A stretch of DNA of 64,000 bases from Zea mays (taxonomy: Eukaryota > Streptophyta > Magnoliopsida > Poales > Poaceae), in contig NC_050104.1 of the NCBI RefSeq assembly GCF_902167145.1, forward strand, positions 14,034,001 through 14,098,000, given 5' to 3'. Positions within the stretch are counted from its first letter, which is position 1, and each line of letters begins with the position of its first letter. The position numbers and the translations under genes were made by a program. Below, piece by piece: positions 11,776-24,238 of this stretch. The notes under the pieces are model-generated. The model was not told the DNA's origin. It saw only the letters and a program-made list of their open reading frames with translations, and made no database searches.

Positions 11776-12554
11776 ATCTCCCCCTTTTTTCCTGATTTAT
11801 GCCAATACATTGAAAAGCAACTAAGGAGTGCAATACCATTCTCAAGATTTAACTTCACTAGGATTTGGCATATTTGGATCGCTTTTGCCACCACTTGGTT
11901 TATTTTCACAAAACAAATTCATTTTCCTATCTCTAAGTCAAACACACTTGTTTGGGCAAATAGAGAGATATTTCAAGAGTAAATTTGATTAAGTGCCAAA
12001 ACTCCCCCTTTTTCCCATAATCAAAATTCTCCCCATAAGAGACCAAATTTTGCAATGAGAGGATTTTGGACGAAATACAAATTCTAACTCTAATTTTTTT
12101 TAAATTCACAAGTGGTTGGTTGATCCATTTGCTTTGGCCTTAATTTCTTTCCCTTTGGCATAAGCACCAAAACGGGATAACTTTTGGCCCTTTAACCCCA
12201 TTGCCTCACCAAAATGTCAAATAAGAGCTTAAAGGCAATGAGAGTACAACAAAGAACATAGGACAACATACATTTTACCGAAATGCAGTGGAAGCTCTCT
12301 TTATATCCAAGTTCATGTTTCCCTTTCAATATTCCTTTGAGACTACTTCAAGTGCACTCAACAAACAAGTTAGTCTCAAAGGTGTCAAGTTGTAGCACAT
12401 CCTCCCCTTAAACATGTGCATCATTTGCATATGGACTTGTGAGGTCTGGGGATGACTTTGTACAACTTGAGCACCACATATAAGCAATTAAAAATAGTAA
12501 AGCTTAAAGTAACATGATCAAAGGCATAAAACACATGTATGCTACAGATCAATC
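11776..12554 (-). other. Copia 1 3' non-coding region with several polypurine tracts
   Basis: On the minus strand it holds G/A-rich runs, seen on the + strand as ctccccc-ttttt blocks at about 11778 and 12002 with a further ctcccc run near 12030. Multiple polypurine tracts upstream of the 3' LTR are a known Sirevirus feature. No gene is seen. Confidence 0.65.
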
Positions 12555-15346
12555 CTAGTTACACGAATCTAAGACATTTAGCTCACTACGCAACCTGCAA
12601 AACCTTTTCTCATCTAAAGGCTTGGTGAAGATATCGGCTAGCTGGTTCTCGGTGCTAATGTGATAAATGTCGATATCTCCCCTTTGCTGGTGGTCTCTTA
12701 GGAAGTGATGTTGGATGTCTATGTGCTTAGTGTGGCTGTGTTCAACAGGATTATCCGCCAAGCGGATTGCACTCTCATTGTCACATAGGAGTGGGGCTTT
12801 GCTCAGATTGTAGCCAAAGTCCCAGAGGGTTTGCCTCATCCAAAGCAGTTGCGTGCAACACTGTCCCGCGGCAATGTACTCTGCCTGAGTGGTGGATAGA
12901 GCAACATATGTTTGTTTCTTAGAGCTCCAAGACACCAGGGACCTTCCCAGAAACTAGCATGTCCCTGATGTGCTCTTCTTATCAACCTTGCACCCGGCAT
13001 AGTCAGAGTCTGAGTATCCGATTAAGTCAAAGGTAGACCCTTTGGATACCAGATCCTGAAGCAAGGCGTAGAGACTAAATATCTAAGTATTCGCTTAACG
13101 GCCACAAGGTGACACTTCTTGGGGTCGCATTGAAATCTAGCACACATGCATATGCTTAGCATAATATCCGGTCTACTAGCACAAAGATAAAGTAATGATC
13201 CTATCATTGACCGGTATGCCTTTTGATCAACGGACTTACCTCCTTTGTTGAGGTCTAGATGTCTGTTAGTTCCCATCGGTGTCTTCGCGAGCTTTGCATC
13301 CTTCATCCCAAACCTCTTGAGAAGATCTTGAGTGTACTTTATTTGGGAGATTAAGGCGCCTTCCTTAAGTTGCTTCACTCGAAATCCAAGGAAGTAGTTC
13401 AACTCGCCCATCATCGACATCTCGAACTTTTGCATCATCACCCTGCTAAACTCCTCACAAGACTTTTCATTAGTAGAACCAAATATAATGTCATCTACAT
13501 ATATTTGGCATACGAAAAGATCACCATTACACGTCTTTGTGAAGAGAGTAGGATCAACTTTCCCAACCTTGAAAGCATTAGCAATAAGAAAATCTCTAAG
13601 GCATTCATACCATGCTCTTGGGGCTTGCTTAAGTCCATAGAGTGCCTTAGAGAGCTTGTAGACATGGTCGGGATACCTGTCATCCTCAAAGCCAGGGGGT
13701 TGTTCCACGTATACCTCCTCCTTGATTGGTCCATTGAGGAAAGCGCTCTTCACGTCCATTTAGAACAGCTTAAAGGAATGGTGAGCAGCATAGGCCAATA
13801 AAATCCGAATTGATTCTAACCTAGCCATAGGAGCAAAAGTCTCCTCGAAATCCAAACCTGCGACTTGGGCATAACCTTTTGCCACAAGTCGAGCCTTGTT
13901 CCTTGTCACCACTTCGTGTTCGTCTTGCTTGTTGCGGAACACCCATTTGGTTCCCAAAACGTTTTGCTTTGGACGTGGCACCAGGCTCCAAACTTCATTT
14001 CTTTTAAAGTTGTTGAGCACTTCCTGCATGGCCAATACCTAGTCCGGATCCTGCAAGGCTTCTTCTACCCTGAAAGGCTCAATAGAAGAAACAAATGAGT
14101 AATGCTCACAAAAATTAGCTAATCGAGAGCGAGTTGTTACTCCCTTGCTGATGTCACCCAGAATCTGATCCACTAGATGATTTCTTTGGATCGTTGTTCA
14201 GACTTGAGTTGGAGGGGCCTGTTATGCTTCTTCCTCCTTATCATGTTCTACATGTGCTCCCCCTTGATCTTGCCCTTCTTCTTGAGGTACCTGTTCATTG
14301 TCTTGAGTTGGAGGATGCGCCAGTGTAGAGGAGGAAGGTTGATCTTGTTCTTGTAGTTCCTGTGGTCGCACATCACCTATCACCATCGTTCGCATTGAGG
14401 CCGTCGGAACCTCATCTTCATCTACATCATCAAGATCAACTTGCTCTCTTGGAGAGCCATTAGTCTCATCAAATACAACGTCGCTAGAGATTTCAACCAA
14501 TCCTGATGATTTGTTGAAGACCTATACGCCTTTGTATTTGAGTCATATCCTAGTAAAAAACCTTCTACAGCTTTGGGAGCAAACTTTGAAGGCCTACCTT
14601 TCTTTACCAAAATGTAGAATTTGCTCCCAAATACACGAAAATAGGAAACATTAGGTTTGTTACCAGTTAAGAGTTCACATAGGATGTCTTCTTGAGGAGG
14701 CGGTGCAGATAGAACCGGATTATGGCATGGCAGGTTGTATTCACAGCTTCCGACCAAAACCGCTCAGGCGTCTTGTATTCTCTAAGCATCGTTCTCGCCA
14801 TGTCAATTAGCGTCCTGTTCTTCCTCTCTACTACACCATTTTGTTGAGGTGTGTAGGGAGCGGAGAACTCGTGCTTGATGCCTTCCTCCTCAAGATATTC
14901 TTCAACTTGTAGATTCTTGAACTCAGACCCATTATCGCTTCTTATCTTCTTCACCTTTAGCTCAAACTCATTTTGAGATCTCCTTAAGAAGCGCTTTAGG
15001 GTTCCTTGGGTTTCGAATTTGTCCTGCAAAAAGAATACCCAAGTGAAGCGGGGAAAATCATCAACTATAACAAGACCATACTTACTTCCCCCGATGCTGA
15101 GATAGGCAATGGGGCCGAAGAGATCCATGTGGAGGAGTTCCAGTTGTCTTGATGTTGTCATCACGTTCTTGCTTTGATGAGTGCTTCCCACCTGTTTCCC
15201 TGCTTGGCACGCTGCATAAGGTCTGTCTTTCTCAAAACAGACATCGGTTAGTCCTAACACATGATCTCCCTTTAGAAGTTTATGAAGGTTCTTCATCCTA
15301 ACATGTGCTAGATAGCGGTGCCAGAGCCAGCCCACATTAGTCTTAG
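12555..15346 (-). pseudogene. Copia-type pol remnant of copia 1 (integrase, RT, RNase H)
   Basis: Read on the minus strand, a GAG-pre-integrase region (GWLWHR...AHVRMKNLHKLL) near 15340-15240 is followed by integrase with DLFGPI, IRSDNGSEF and PYTPQQNGVVERKNRT. A hinge comes next. Reverse transcriptase (GTKWVFRNK, then [10 protein letters not shown] and [10 protein letters not shown]) and RNase H (SSKKQTYVALSTTQAEY) complete it, with the end near 12555. A stop separates the first RT block from MDVKSAF at about 13760. Frameshifts lie near 14680, 14510, 14160 and 12990. It cannot encode a working protein. The copia order, integrase before RT, is clear. Confidence 0.88.
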
Positions 15347-15347
15347 C

Positions 15348-16386
15348 CCATATCCTCATATGGTGGCAACACGGCTGTCATGGCGAAATCCTTCGTTGTG
15401 GCAGTCAGGAGTGTAGCTCAGATGTGGTATTCTTCCCTTCGCCCGGGAACGATCACGTCATGGCAAAAGCTGAAGGACATACTGGTAACTATTTTTCAGG
15501 GTTTTTAGATGAAGCCAGTAACTTCCAAAGCCTTGTTCCAGTGTACGCAAGACCATGAAGAGTACTTGTAGGCATATGCCCGAAGATTTCTATGACTTAG
15601 AGCCTAGGCGCCAATGGTGCCAAATGAGATTGTCATCGAAGCTATGATCAAGGGGCTCCGACCAGGACCAACAACATAGTATTTTGCTAGGAAGCCACCA
15701 CAAACTCTGGAAAAGCTCCTCCAGAAGATGGATGAATACATCAGAGCTGACAATGACTTTCGGTAGAGAAGGGAGGAGGCCTACATGTATTCTGAGATGA
15801 CTAGGGGCTTCGGAGGAAGGCTCCACCCTAGGCATGTTAGAACAATCCACAATCCCAGCTCAAATGATGACAGGGCAAACCACACTCAAGGCAACCAACA
15901 AAGCTCACAATCTTTAAGAATACAGCAAACCTCTTACAGGCCACCAGCTCCAAGGGACAGAGGAGGAAGAAGCTTCGGAGGAAGGTTCAGCACCCAACCC
16001 AGGAGGTTGTTCTGTTTATTATGTGGGGAGGATAAGGGACATACAACAAGGACGTGCCAAGTTATGATCCAAAAGCAAAAGGACATAGTTGAACCGAAGC
16101 ATGGCAGAATCAGCTGAAGCAGGTCTTGCACACTACTTCATGTTGTTTGCCATATATCCCTGAGTATGTGGGCAACCAGCAACCCACAACATCAGTTGCT
16201 TCGGCAAGTCATTCTCAAGCTGCATGGGCTTAGCTACCACCACCACCACCACCTATGGCACCAACATTGATTCACAATCAGCAGCCAGAAGGGCGTCGCC
16301 AAGCGTAGCAATAGCGCGACACACGAGAGGAGACTGAAGCTCGCACAGTCAACAACATTGTGCCCAAATCAAGACATATTTACTAA
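15348..16386 (+). pseudogene. gag remnant of element B, C-terminal part
   Basis: The sequence resumes at SYGGN and follows the gag of C through the retrotransposon-gag domain (SLRPGTITSWQKLKD, FQCTQDHEEYL, KPPQTLEKLLQKMDEYIRAD) to the zinc knuckle CLLCGEDKGHTTRTC, spaced CX2CX5HX4C. Numerous stops show it is dead. The frame ends at HIY-stop (16384-16386), the same place at which the longer reading of the C gag ends. No pol follows. Confidence 0.8.
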
Positions 16387-17249
16387 ATCAATACATGGGC
16401 TCGACCAGAAAGTTTCCAAGTTCAATGTATTTTTTACTTTTTGTCTTTAAATTTCCCCTCCGAAGACAATATAAGAAGGTTCAACCTTCGTCCTATTGTA
16501 ATAAATTTGTGGTTACACCATCGAGTGTAACAAGAAGGTGACGAAGCTCCAAAGTCGTTTCTAAGGGGATGCAGAGCTAAAATACCACCTAAGTAAAAGG
16601 TAAAGAAGCTCCAAAGTCGTTCTTAAGGGGATGCAGAGCTTAGCTCCAAAGTCGTTCCTAGCTGAAATGCCACCTAAGTAAAAGGTGAAGAGACTCCAAA
16701 GTCGTTCCTAAGGGGATGCAGAGTCTTGGTTTTTCTTTGATGATTCATGCATAAACATCATTTGCATCATACTATCATATCATATTGCATAACATCGCAT
16801 CATACATCATTTTGTATCGACAAAAGCATTGGAAAAGAAGCAAAATTGCTCCTTCAAATATACCTGCCAATTCATGAGGTCAAGTATACCTTCGGTAAGG
16901 AATCACGAAAGAATGTACCAATAACACAAGACATGCCTTTGGCAGATATGTTTTTATATAGGGATGGTACCTTCGTCAACAGTATTACTATACAATAGCC
17001 ATAACAAGATATTCAGTATTGTCTCGACAAAGAAGGGGAATTTCTTTCTTTGTGAAGCGTGAAAAGAAGGGAAGGTGTTTTTTTCCAGCGACTCAAAAAT
17101 GGTACGTACGAAGGTTTCACGCATCACAAAGAAATATATTACATTAATAAATATGCAAATATTTGATAATTGTTTCTTACAAAAATGAAAACTATGAACA
17201 AAGACCCTAAACTCTCAAATATAAAAACTTTAGTCTTCTTTTAAGACTT
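16387..17249. repeat. Spacer of element B with tandem repeats
   Basis: At 16540-16730 imperfect repeats carry agctccaaagtcgttc and taaggggatgcagag, the B version of the spacer repeats in A and C. The rest is AT-rich with cat-rich words (16740-16820) and no supported gene. The short open frame at 16747-16998 has no family features. Confidence 0.65.
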
Positions 17250-18047
17250 TATCGGCCGCTTCGTTCAACAGTCTGTTGACAGCTTCGTCAATGGCCTCGT
17301 TCGCAATTCTAATTATGTCGAGTGCCCCTTCAAAGATGGATCAGCTTCAGGATTGTACGGCTCTGGAGGGGGAGAAAGCTCGACTGCATTAAAATACAAG
17401 TATCTGTTAGTATCGAAGCTACAAAAATTTACGAAGCTAACCTATAATAGGTATACCTATAAGCCTGGCGCGTTCAGCAATCTCTTCAGCTCTTTTAGCC
17501 TCTTCTAAGGCGTCATGAGACTATTTCTCATTTCTTCTAATAGCTTCATCAGCTATCTCTCGGCCACCCTTCAGCCATACTTCGGAATAGAATTTTCCGC
17601 TTAATGTAGTAGCGTTAGTCGAAGGATTTTTAATATCATCAGCCGAAAGCGAGAATCCTGGCTGAACCATAGCCTTGGCATGATTGCATCTGACCTTTTA
17701 CAGGACTGACACGACCCCTCGGACGTCGGCGAAGGCATAAAAATCTCCTATGTCGCTGAGAATTTCTTTGAAAGCTTCGGTTTCGCCATTAATTCGGCGG
17801 ATAACCCCATCAGGATCACCGCAGATGAAATTATGCTCTGTGGAAAATGCGCCAACTTTAGAAAAGCTATTCTTCAAGTTCTTAGCACATTCTGTAGCAA
17901 CATTATAGCACTCTTCCTTAGCTTGACGAAATTCTTCAACATTTTCTGTACCCTTGCACGTTCAATATCAGATATTTCATGTTTTGTTAGCTCTACATTA
18001 AAATTTTGTCGCTTCAACAAGTTTTTTTCTAATTCTTGCACCTCAGC
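17250..18047 (-). pseudogene. Opposite-strand gene of element B, 3' part
   Basis: Minus-strand reading gives the coiled-coil-like part (EVQELEKNLLKRQNFNVEL) and then segments homologous to the C copy, including AELMAKPK and SRFRLMILKI in shifted frames. Toward 17258 comes the counterpart of C's final VVDRLLNEA. Many stops and shifts break it. It is separated from its 5' part by element E, whose TSD TCAGC is 18043-18047. Confidence 0.7.
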
Positions 18048-20500
18048 TGTAACACCCAGTTTGTAATATATAATAAAAGAGGAGAAAAGTCATTTCCTAT
18101 ATTTTATGTGTGTGTTGAATCTATTTATCATCACATGCGAAGACCATATTCAAACAACAAATAAATAATAAAAAGATAACCCAAAATAAAACTTGCATCA
18201 TGCTGGGATTTTATTTTGTGTGTGCATTCTATGACAACATAAAATAATGAGAAAAGAATTACATTAATACCCAAATGGGAAATCAGAAAATTGAGAAGAA
18301 AAATAGAAAAGAACAAGCCCCTGCGCTGGGCCGAATTCCTATTCCGGCTCAACTAACCGAGTCTGTGCGGCCCATACCTTCTCTACTACGCGATGCGCAC
18401 CTGCACTGACGCTGGCCTGTGGGCCCATTTTTGTCATCCGCTCCTCTGACGCAGTGAAGACTGGGTGGGGAATTCCTTCGCTGTCGCGTGGGACCCTGGA
18501 GACAGCTCCATCTTCTTCACTAGAACGCCGTGGGCGCCGCCGGGGAATCTGCACATGGACCGCTGGCGAGCAACGGAATCCGCCATTCTCGTGTGGTCAG
18601 CGCTCCCGTCCGCCTCGCCACGGATTCCGCGATCCCCTGGGCTCCTAGGAATAAATAGTGTGCCCCGCGGTCTCTCCTCCCCGCAGACCCAGCGCTCTCC
18701 CGCATTTTGATGCCCACGGCCAAACGCTCCTCGGCCACCTCTGTGCAGTGATTCGCCGTCGCTGCGCAAAGCCATCGCCGCAAGGACCTGCGCGGCTGCC
18801 CTGGATTCCCTTCCGTGCCGCACGACGCTTGCCTCCGTGCCCACACGCGTCTTGCAGCAGCCACTCTTCCCTCACCTCATCCCTTTTTCCCCACTAGCTG
18901 CCGCCGCCACCGCCGTGACTCCTCTGCAGCTGCGCTCGGTTGCTGGACGGGTTCGCGAGGGCGGCATGCGTGGATTTATCGGAAGCAGTTGCGGCTGGGC
19001 AGCTCGTCGGTAAGAAATCGCCGCGCCACTGATTTCTGTGTTCGTCGCCGTTTGGGCACGGGAGAATGTAACCGGGTGTTTGCCATGATGCATCGGATGC
19101 GCCTGTGGCATCAATTCGCGTGGAGTCGTCGCGGTCCGTGGGGAAATCGTTCGCCGGGACTTGCATTTCCGCCGTGACCGTGCCTCCTCGTCGACGGAGC
19201 TCTGCTGGGCGCCATCTATGCGCGAGGTCACGAGGATCTGAAGAATCACCTTGGTAACTGGAATCTCAAGTGCCAGGCAAGTTGTGCCCTTGACCACTTT
19301 TTACCCAATAATGTTCTTTAATATCATTTATTCATGCATAGGTTAATTTTGATGGGACCCAATAGGTTACCCTAGATTGTTTATCTCATTACCTTGTTTA
19401 CCCCTGAATCACTTGGTTAGTTTGCTATTGCTTTACATGGATTCAGGATAATTATTTATCATATCTATGTTCCAGTTATTTTGTTATTCTATTTATGTTC
19501 ACGTCAAGATCATTAATGTTAATTGGAACATAGAGCTTAACTTGAGAAACACGTGCCACCACAAGGGTTTATGGACGCCGTTGGTTGATTAATTAGGAAA
19601 GCTAGTGGAGGACTACCTTACCCGAAAGGGGCAAGGGCAGTAGGGGAGTGGTCAGTGTAGGGAGGTCCTTGGTTGATCTTGCTGCGATGGCGGTCAGGCA
19701 AGAACCCTGCATTGGAGCTTCCTATAAACTGTAGCGGGTTTTCTGAAGCTAGTGGAACTTTGTAAAGGCCTCGTAGTGTTACCCTGCCTCGCCTCCTCGG
19801 TAGAGGTGTATGGGAAGTCGCGATCCCTTGACAGATGGGTAACATGACTTGTAGGTAAAGGGTACCACCTCTGCAGAGTGTAAAACTGGTATACTAGCCG
19901 AGCTCACGGTCATGAGCAGCTCAGGACTCTCTGATGATTAATTTATGGAACTAAATTCAATTTGTCATATGCATTGCATGGTAGGTGATGATGTTACTTT
20001 TGTTCTACTACTTAATTGGGTTGGTATTTACTTATACTTAGTAACTGCTAATAAAATTTTGACCAACTTTAAAAGCAATGCTCAGCTCTAACCATCCTCT
20101 TTGGTAAGCCTTACACTTCACGTGAGCTCCCACCTTTGGCGAGTTCATGCACATTATTCCCCACAACTTGTTGAGCGATGAACGTATGTGAGCTCACTCT
20201 TGCTGTCTCACACCCCCCCACAGGTCAAGAACAGGTACCACAGGATGAGGCGTTTGAAGGATGCTGTGATGTGTTCGTGAGAGATCTAGGCCGTCGTCTC
20301 CTAGTCAACTTTGGGTTGCTGGACCGTTGTCTCCATATAATGTAATTATTTATTTATTTTGTACAAAACTCCAATTATATAGTAAAGATGTGACATTCGA
20401 TCCTGTGCCATGATTCATCATATGTGTGAGACTTGGTCCCAACACACCTGGTGATTATGTTCGCGCCAGGGTCTTGGTGCCCCGAAACCCGGGTGTGACA
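18048..20500 (+). repeat. 5' LTR of element E
   Basis: Starts TGTAACACCC and ends GGGTGTGACA. It contains a GC-rich stretch (about 18310-19220) followed by AT-rich sequence. Overlapping open frames in the GC-rich stretch occur on both strands and in both LTR copies and are not taken as genes. Confidence 0.9.
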
Positions 20501-21785
20501 GAAGTGGTATCAGAGGAATGTTGACTGTAGGACGAAGCCTAGATAGAGCTGGACAACCACTATCTACTTACCTTTGCTACTTTGATTCTTTTCTAAATTT
20601 TTCTTAATCTTCCTCATCTATTCCCGCTTTACTCTGATTATTCTTACCTTTTCCTTCTAAAGACAAATGTGGATTTCACACTTTGAAATTCCGTGCCTAA
20701 AGTGACCTTTAGGAATAGGATACCTACTCTTAGGAACAAAAACAAAAATATTTTTCTTTTATATAGATAACTACGAACTTGAATGTTTGTTCTTATGATA
20801 CTTGTCTGATTTGGATCTTTGATTGAGTGTGATGAGTTGTCGAGTAGTGTCCACAATTGCATCTACATATACTTAGGCATATATATAATTAATCAAACTT
20901 AGATTGTCCCTCATTAAAAATGTATCTAGATTAATAGATCCACCTTATTTTAAAAGATACTCGCTTACCTAAATAAATTCATCTTATTTTGAAAAGATTT
21001 TATCTTATCCTAACAGATCTAACTGGCCTCAAAAGATTCTATCTTATCCTTATGGATTCATCTTGCCCCAATAAGCATATTTATCCCGCACTATTGTAAC
21101 AACCATGATCTAATCCAAAGTAATTAGATATTATCTAGTCTAATCTAGTTATACCGATCTAATCTAGATCCCATCTAATCTAATATGGTCTAATATAAAG
21201 TGAGTTACTTAATGGACCAGTTAATACTTGTGAAATAGATTAGACCCTATCCACATGTTTTAACCTAGTTCACTCTACACTAAATAAAGAATGACAGACC
21301 AACCAATAAAGTCATGATGGATTGCATAATCTGGCTATTCCCAACAAACATCAAACAAACTTTTGATCTACATCATGTAGTCTATCTTGTCAATATCTAT
21401 CTTAACCATATTCTCCAACTCCGATGATATACACTAACCTCGAATCAATGAGACCAAGACCGGAGAAGGAAAAGATCAACCACGTCAAGGAAGGAGAGAA
21501 GTCAAACTCGATCTTCAGGATGCATTACCACCCAACAAGGAGTCCTTTCTCACCGTAAACTTTCTTACCCCTAGTTATTCTTGCCCTAACCTTCCTATCT
21601 TTTACCCTACATAATAAGTAGCTGGATATCCGTGCTCTCTTAATCACACATTATGGACTAAAAAAGGAGACTCTGGATTTTTTTGAACCAACTATAGACT
21701 AAAAGTTGAACTACAAACCAATCCTTTTGTATCTCTTTTCTTACAAAATCTCGAGGACGAGATTTCTATTAAGGGGGGTAGAATT
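20501..21785 (+). other. Internal region of element E: PBS, non-coding sequence, PPT
   Basis: The PBS-like gaagtggtatcagagg follows the 5' LTR directly (20501-20516). The middle is AT-rich and has repeated words such as atctaatctag and attcatcttat. The segment before the 3' LTR includes cgaggacgagattt and a purine tract at about 21772-21782. No protein-coding signal is seen. Confidence 0.8.
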
Positions 21786-24238
21786 TGTAACACCCAGTTT
21801 GTAATATATAATAAAAGAGGAGAAAAGTCATTTCCTATATTTTATGTGTGTGTTGAATCTATTTATCATCAGATGTGAAGACCATATTCAAACAACAAAT
21901 AAATAATAAAAAGATACCCAAAATAAAACTTGCATCATGCTGGGATTTTATTTTGTGTGTGCATTCTATGACAACATAAAATAATGAGAAAAGAATTACA
22001 TTAATACCCAAATGGGAAATCAGAAAATTGAGAAGAAAAATAGAAAAGAACAAGCCCCTGCGCTGGGCCGAATTCCTATTCCGGCCCAACTAACCGAGTC
22101 CGCGCGGCCCATACCTTCTCTACTGCGCGCTGCGCACCTGCACTGACGCTGGCCTGTGGGCCCATTTTTGTCATCCGCTCCTCTGACGCAGTGAAGACTG
22201 GGTGGGGAATTCCTTCGCTGTCGCGTGGGACCCCGGAGACAGCTCCATCTTCTTCACCAGAACGTCGTGGGCGCCGCCGGGGAATCCGCGCATGGACCGC
22301 TGGCGAGCAACGGAATCCGCCATTCTCGTGTGGTCAGCGCTCCCGTCCGCCTCGCCTCGGATTCCGCGATCCCCTGGGCTCCTAGGAATAATTAGCGTGC
22401 CCCGCGGTCTCTCCTCCCCGCTGACCCAGCGCTCTCCCGCATTTTGATGCCCACGGCCAAACGCTCCTCGGCCACCTCTGTGCCGTGATCCGCCGTCGCT
22501 GCGCAAAGCCATCGCCGCAAGGACCTGCGCCGCTGCCCTGGATTCCCTTCCGTGCCGCACGATGCTTGCCTCCGTGCCCACATGCGTCTTGCAGCAGCCA
22601 CTCTTCCCTCACCTCATCCCTTTTTCCCCACTAGCTGCCGCCGCCACCGCTGTGACTCCTCTGCAGCTGCGCTCGGTTGCTGGACGGGTTCGCGAGGGCG
22701 GCGTGCGTGGATTTATCGGAAGCAGTTGCGGCTGGGCAACTCGTCGGTAAGAAATCGTCGCCGCCACTGATTTCTGTGTTCGTCGCCGTTCGGGCACGGG
22801 AGAATGTAACCGGGTGTTCGCCATGATGCATCGGATGCGCCTGTGGCATCAATTTGCGTGGAGTCGTCGCGGTCCGTGGGGAAATCGTTCGTCAGGACTT
22901 GGATTTCCGTCGTGACCGTGCCTCCTCGTCGATGGAGCTCTGCTGGGCGCCATCTATGCGCGAGGTCACGAGGATCTGAAGAATCACCCTGGTAACTGGA
23001 ATCTCAAGTGCCAGGCAAGTTGTGCCCTTGACCACTTTTTACCCAATAATGTTCTTTAATATCATTTATTCATGCATAGGTTAATTTTGATGGGACCCAA
23101 TAGGTTACCCTAGATTGTTTATCTCATTACCTTGTTTACCCCTGAATCACTTGGGTAGTTTGCTATTGCTTTACATGGATTCGGGATAATTATTTATCAT
23201 ATCTATGTTCCAATTATTTTGTTATTCTATTTATGTTCATGTCAAGATCATTAATGGTAATGGGAACATAGAGCTTAACTTGAGAAACACGTGCCACCAC
23301 AAGGGTTTATGGACGCCCTTGGCTGATTAATTAGGAAAGCTAGTGGAGGACTACCTTACCCGAAAGGGGCAAGGGCAGTAGGGGAGTGGTCAGTGTAGGG
23401 AGGTCCTTGGTTGATCTTGCTGCGATGGCGGTCAGGCAAGAACCCTGCATTGGAGCTTCCTATAAACTGTAGCGGGTTTTCTGAAGCTAGTGGAACTTTG
23501 TAAAGGCCTCGTAGTGTTACCCTGCCTCGCCTCCTCGGTAGAGGTGTATGGGAAGTCGTGATCCCTTGGAAGATGGGTAACATGACTTGTGGGTAGAGGG
23601 TACCACCTCTGCAGAGTGTAAAACTGGTATACTAGCCGAGCTCACGGCCATGAGCAGCTCAGGACTCTCTAATGATTAATTTATGGAACTAAATTCAATT
23701 TGTCATATGCATTGCATCGCAGGTGATGATGTTACTTTTGTTCTACTACTTAATTGAGTTGGTATTTACTTATACTTAGTAACTGCTAATAAAATTTTGA
23801 CCAACTTTAAAAGCAATGCTCAGCTCTAACCATCCTCTTTGGTAAGCCTTACACTTCACGTGAGCTCCCACCTTTGGCGAATTCATGCACATTATTCCCC
23901 ACAACTTGTTGAGCGATGAACGTATGTGAGCTCACTCTTGCTGTCTCACACCCCCCCACAGGTCAAGAACATGTACCACAGGATGAGGCGCTTGAAGGAT
24001 GTTGTGATGTGTTCGTGAAAGATCTAGGCCGTCGTCTCCCAGTCAACTTTGGGTTGCTGGACCGTTGTCTCCATATAATGTAATTATTTATTTATTTTGT
24101 ACAAAACTCCAATTATATAGTAAAGATGTGACATTCGATCCTGTGCCATGATTCATCATATGTGTGAGACTTGGTCCCAGCACACCTGGTGATTATGTTC
24201 GCGCCCGGGTCTTGGTGCCCCGAAACCCGGGTGTGACA
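21786..24238 (+). repeat. 3' LTR of element E
   Basis: Same length as the 5' LTR (2,453 bp) with the same termini. It is followed by TCAGC, the second TSD copy. Confidence 0.9.

Larger units (their letters stand above)
10483..15346 (-). mobile_element. Copia 1: truncated Sirevirus (ji/opie type)
   Basis: The 3' LTR (10483-11775), 3' non-coding region and pol up to the GAG-pre-integrase region are present on the minus strand. Protease, gag and the 5' LTR are missing: similarity to copia 2 stops at about 15340-15346 and element B's gag resumes at once. About 60 codons of the host gag are missing across the junction, so a deletion removed both the copia 5' half and some flanking gag. No TSD can be shown. 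Confidence 0.8.
18048..24238 (+). mobile_element. Element E: non-autonomous LTR retrotransposon without coding capacity
   Basis: Two 2,453-bp LTRs (18048-20500 and 21786-24238) flank only 1,285 bp of internal sequence. The TSD TCAGC is at 18043-18047 and 24239-24243. A primer-binding site resembling initiator tRNA-Met (tggtatcagag) and a purine tract (aaggggggtag) show a real LTR element. No gag or pol is seen in any frame. LTR start TGTAACACCC and end GGTGTGACA resemble element D, so the Tekay/Del lineage is a likely helper. By eye the two LTRs differ at roughly 60-70 positions, mostly transitions. Confidence 0.9.

Noticed and set aside
18434..19297. GC-rich open frames in the E LTR (again at 22171-22852)
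   Set aside because: They lie in an LTR, occur in both copies with diverging frames and are open on both strands because of base composition. No start context or domain is present.
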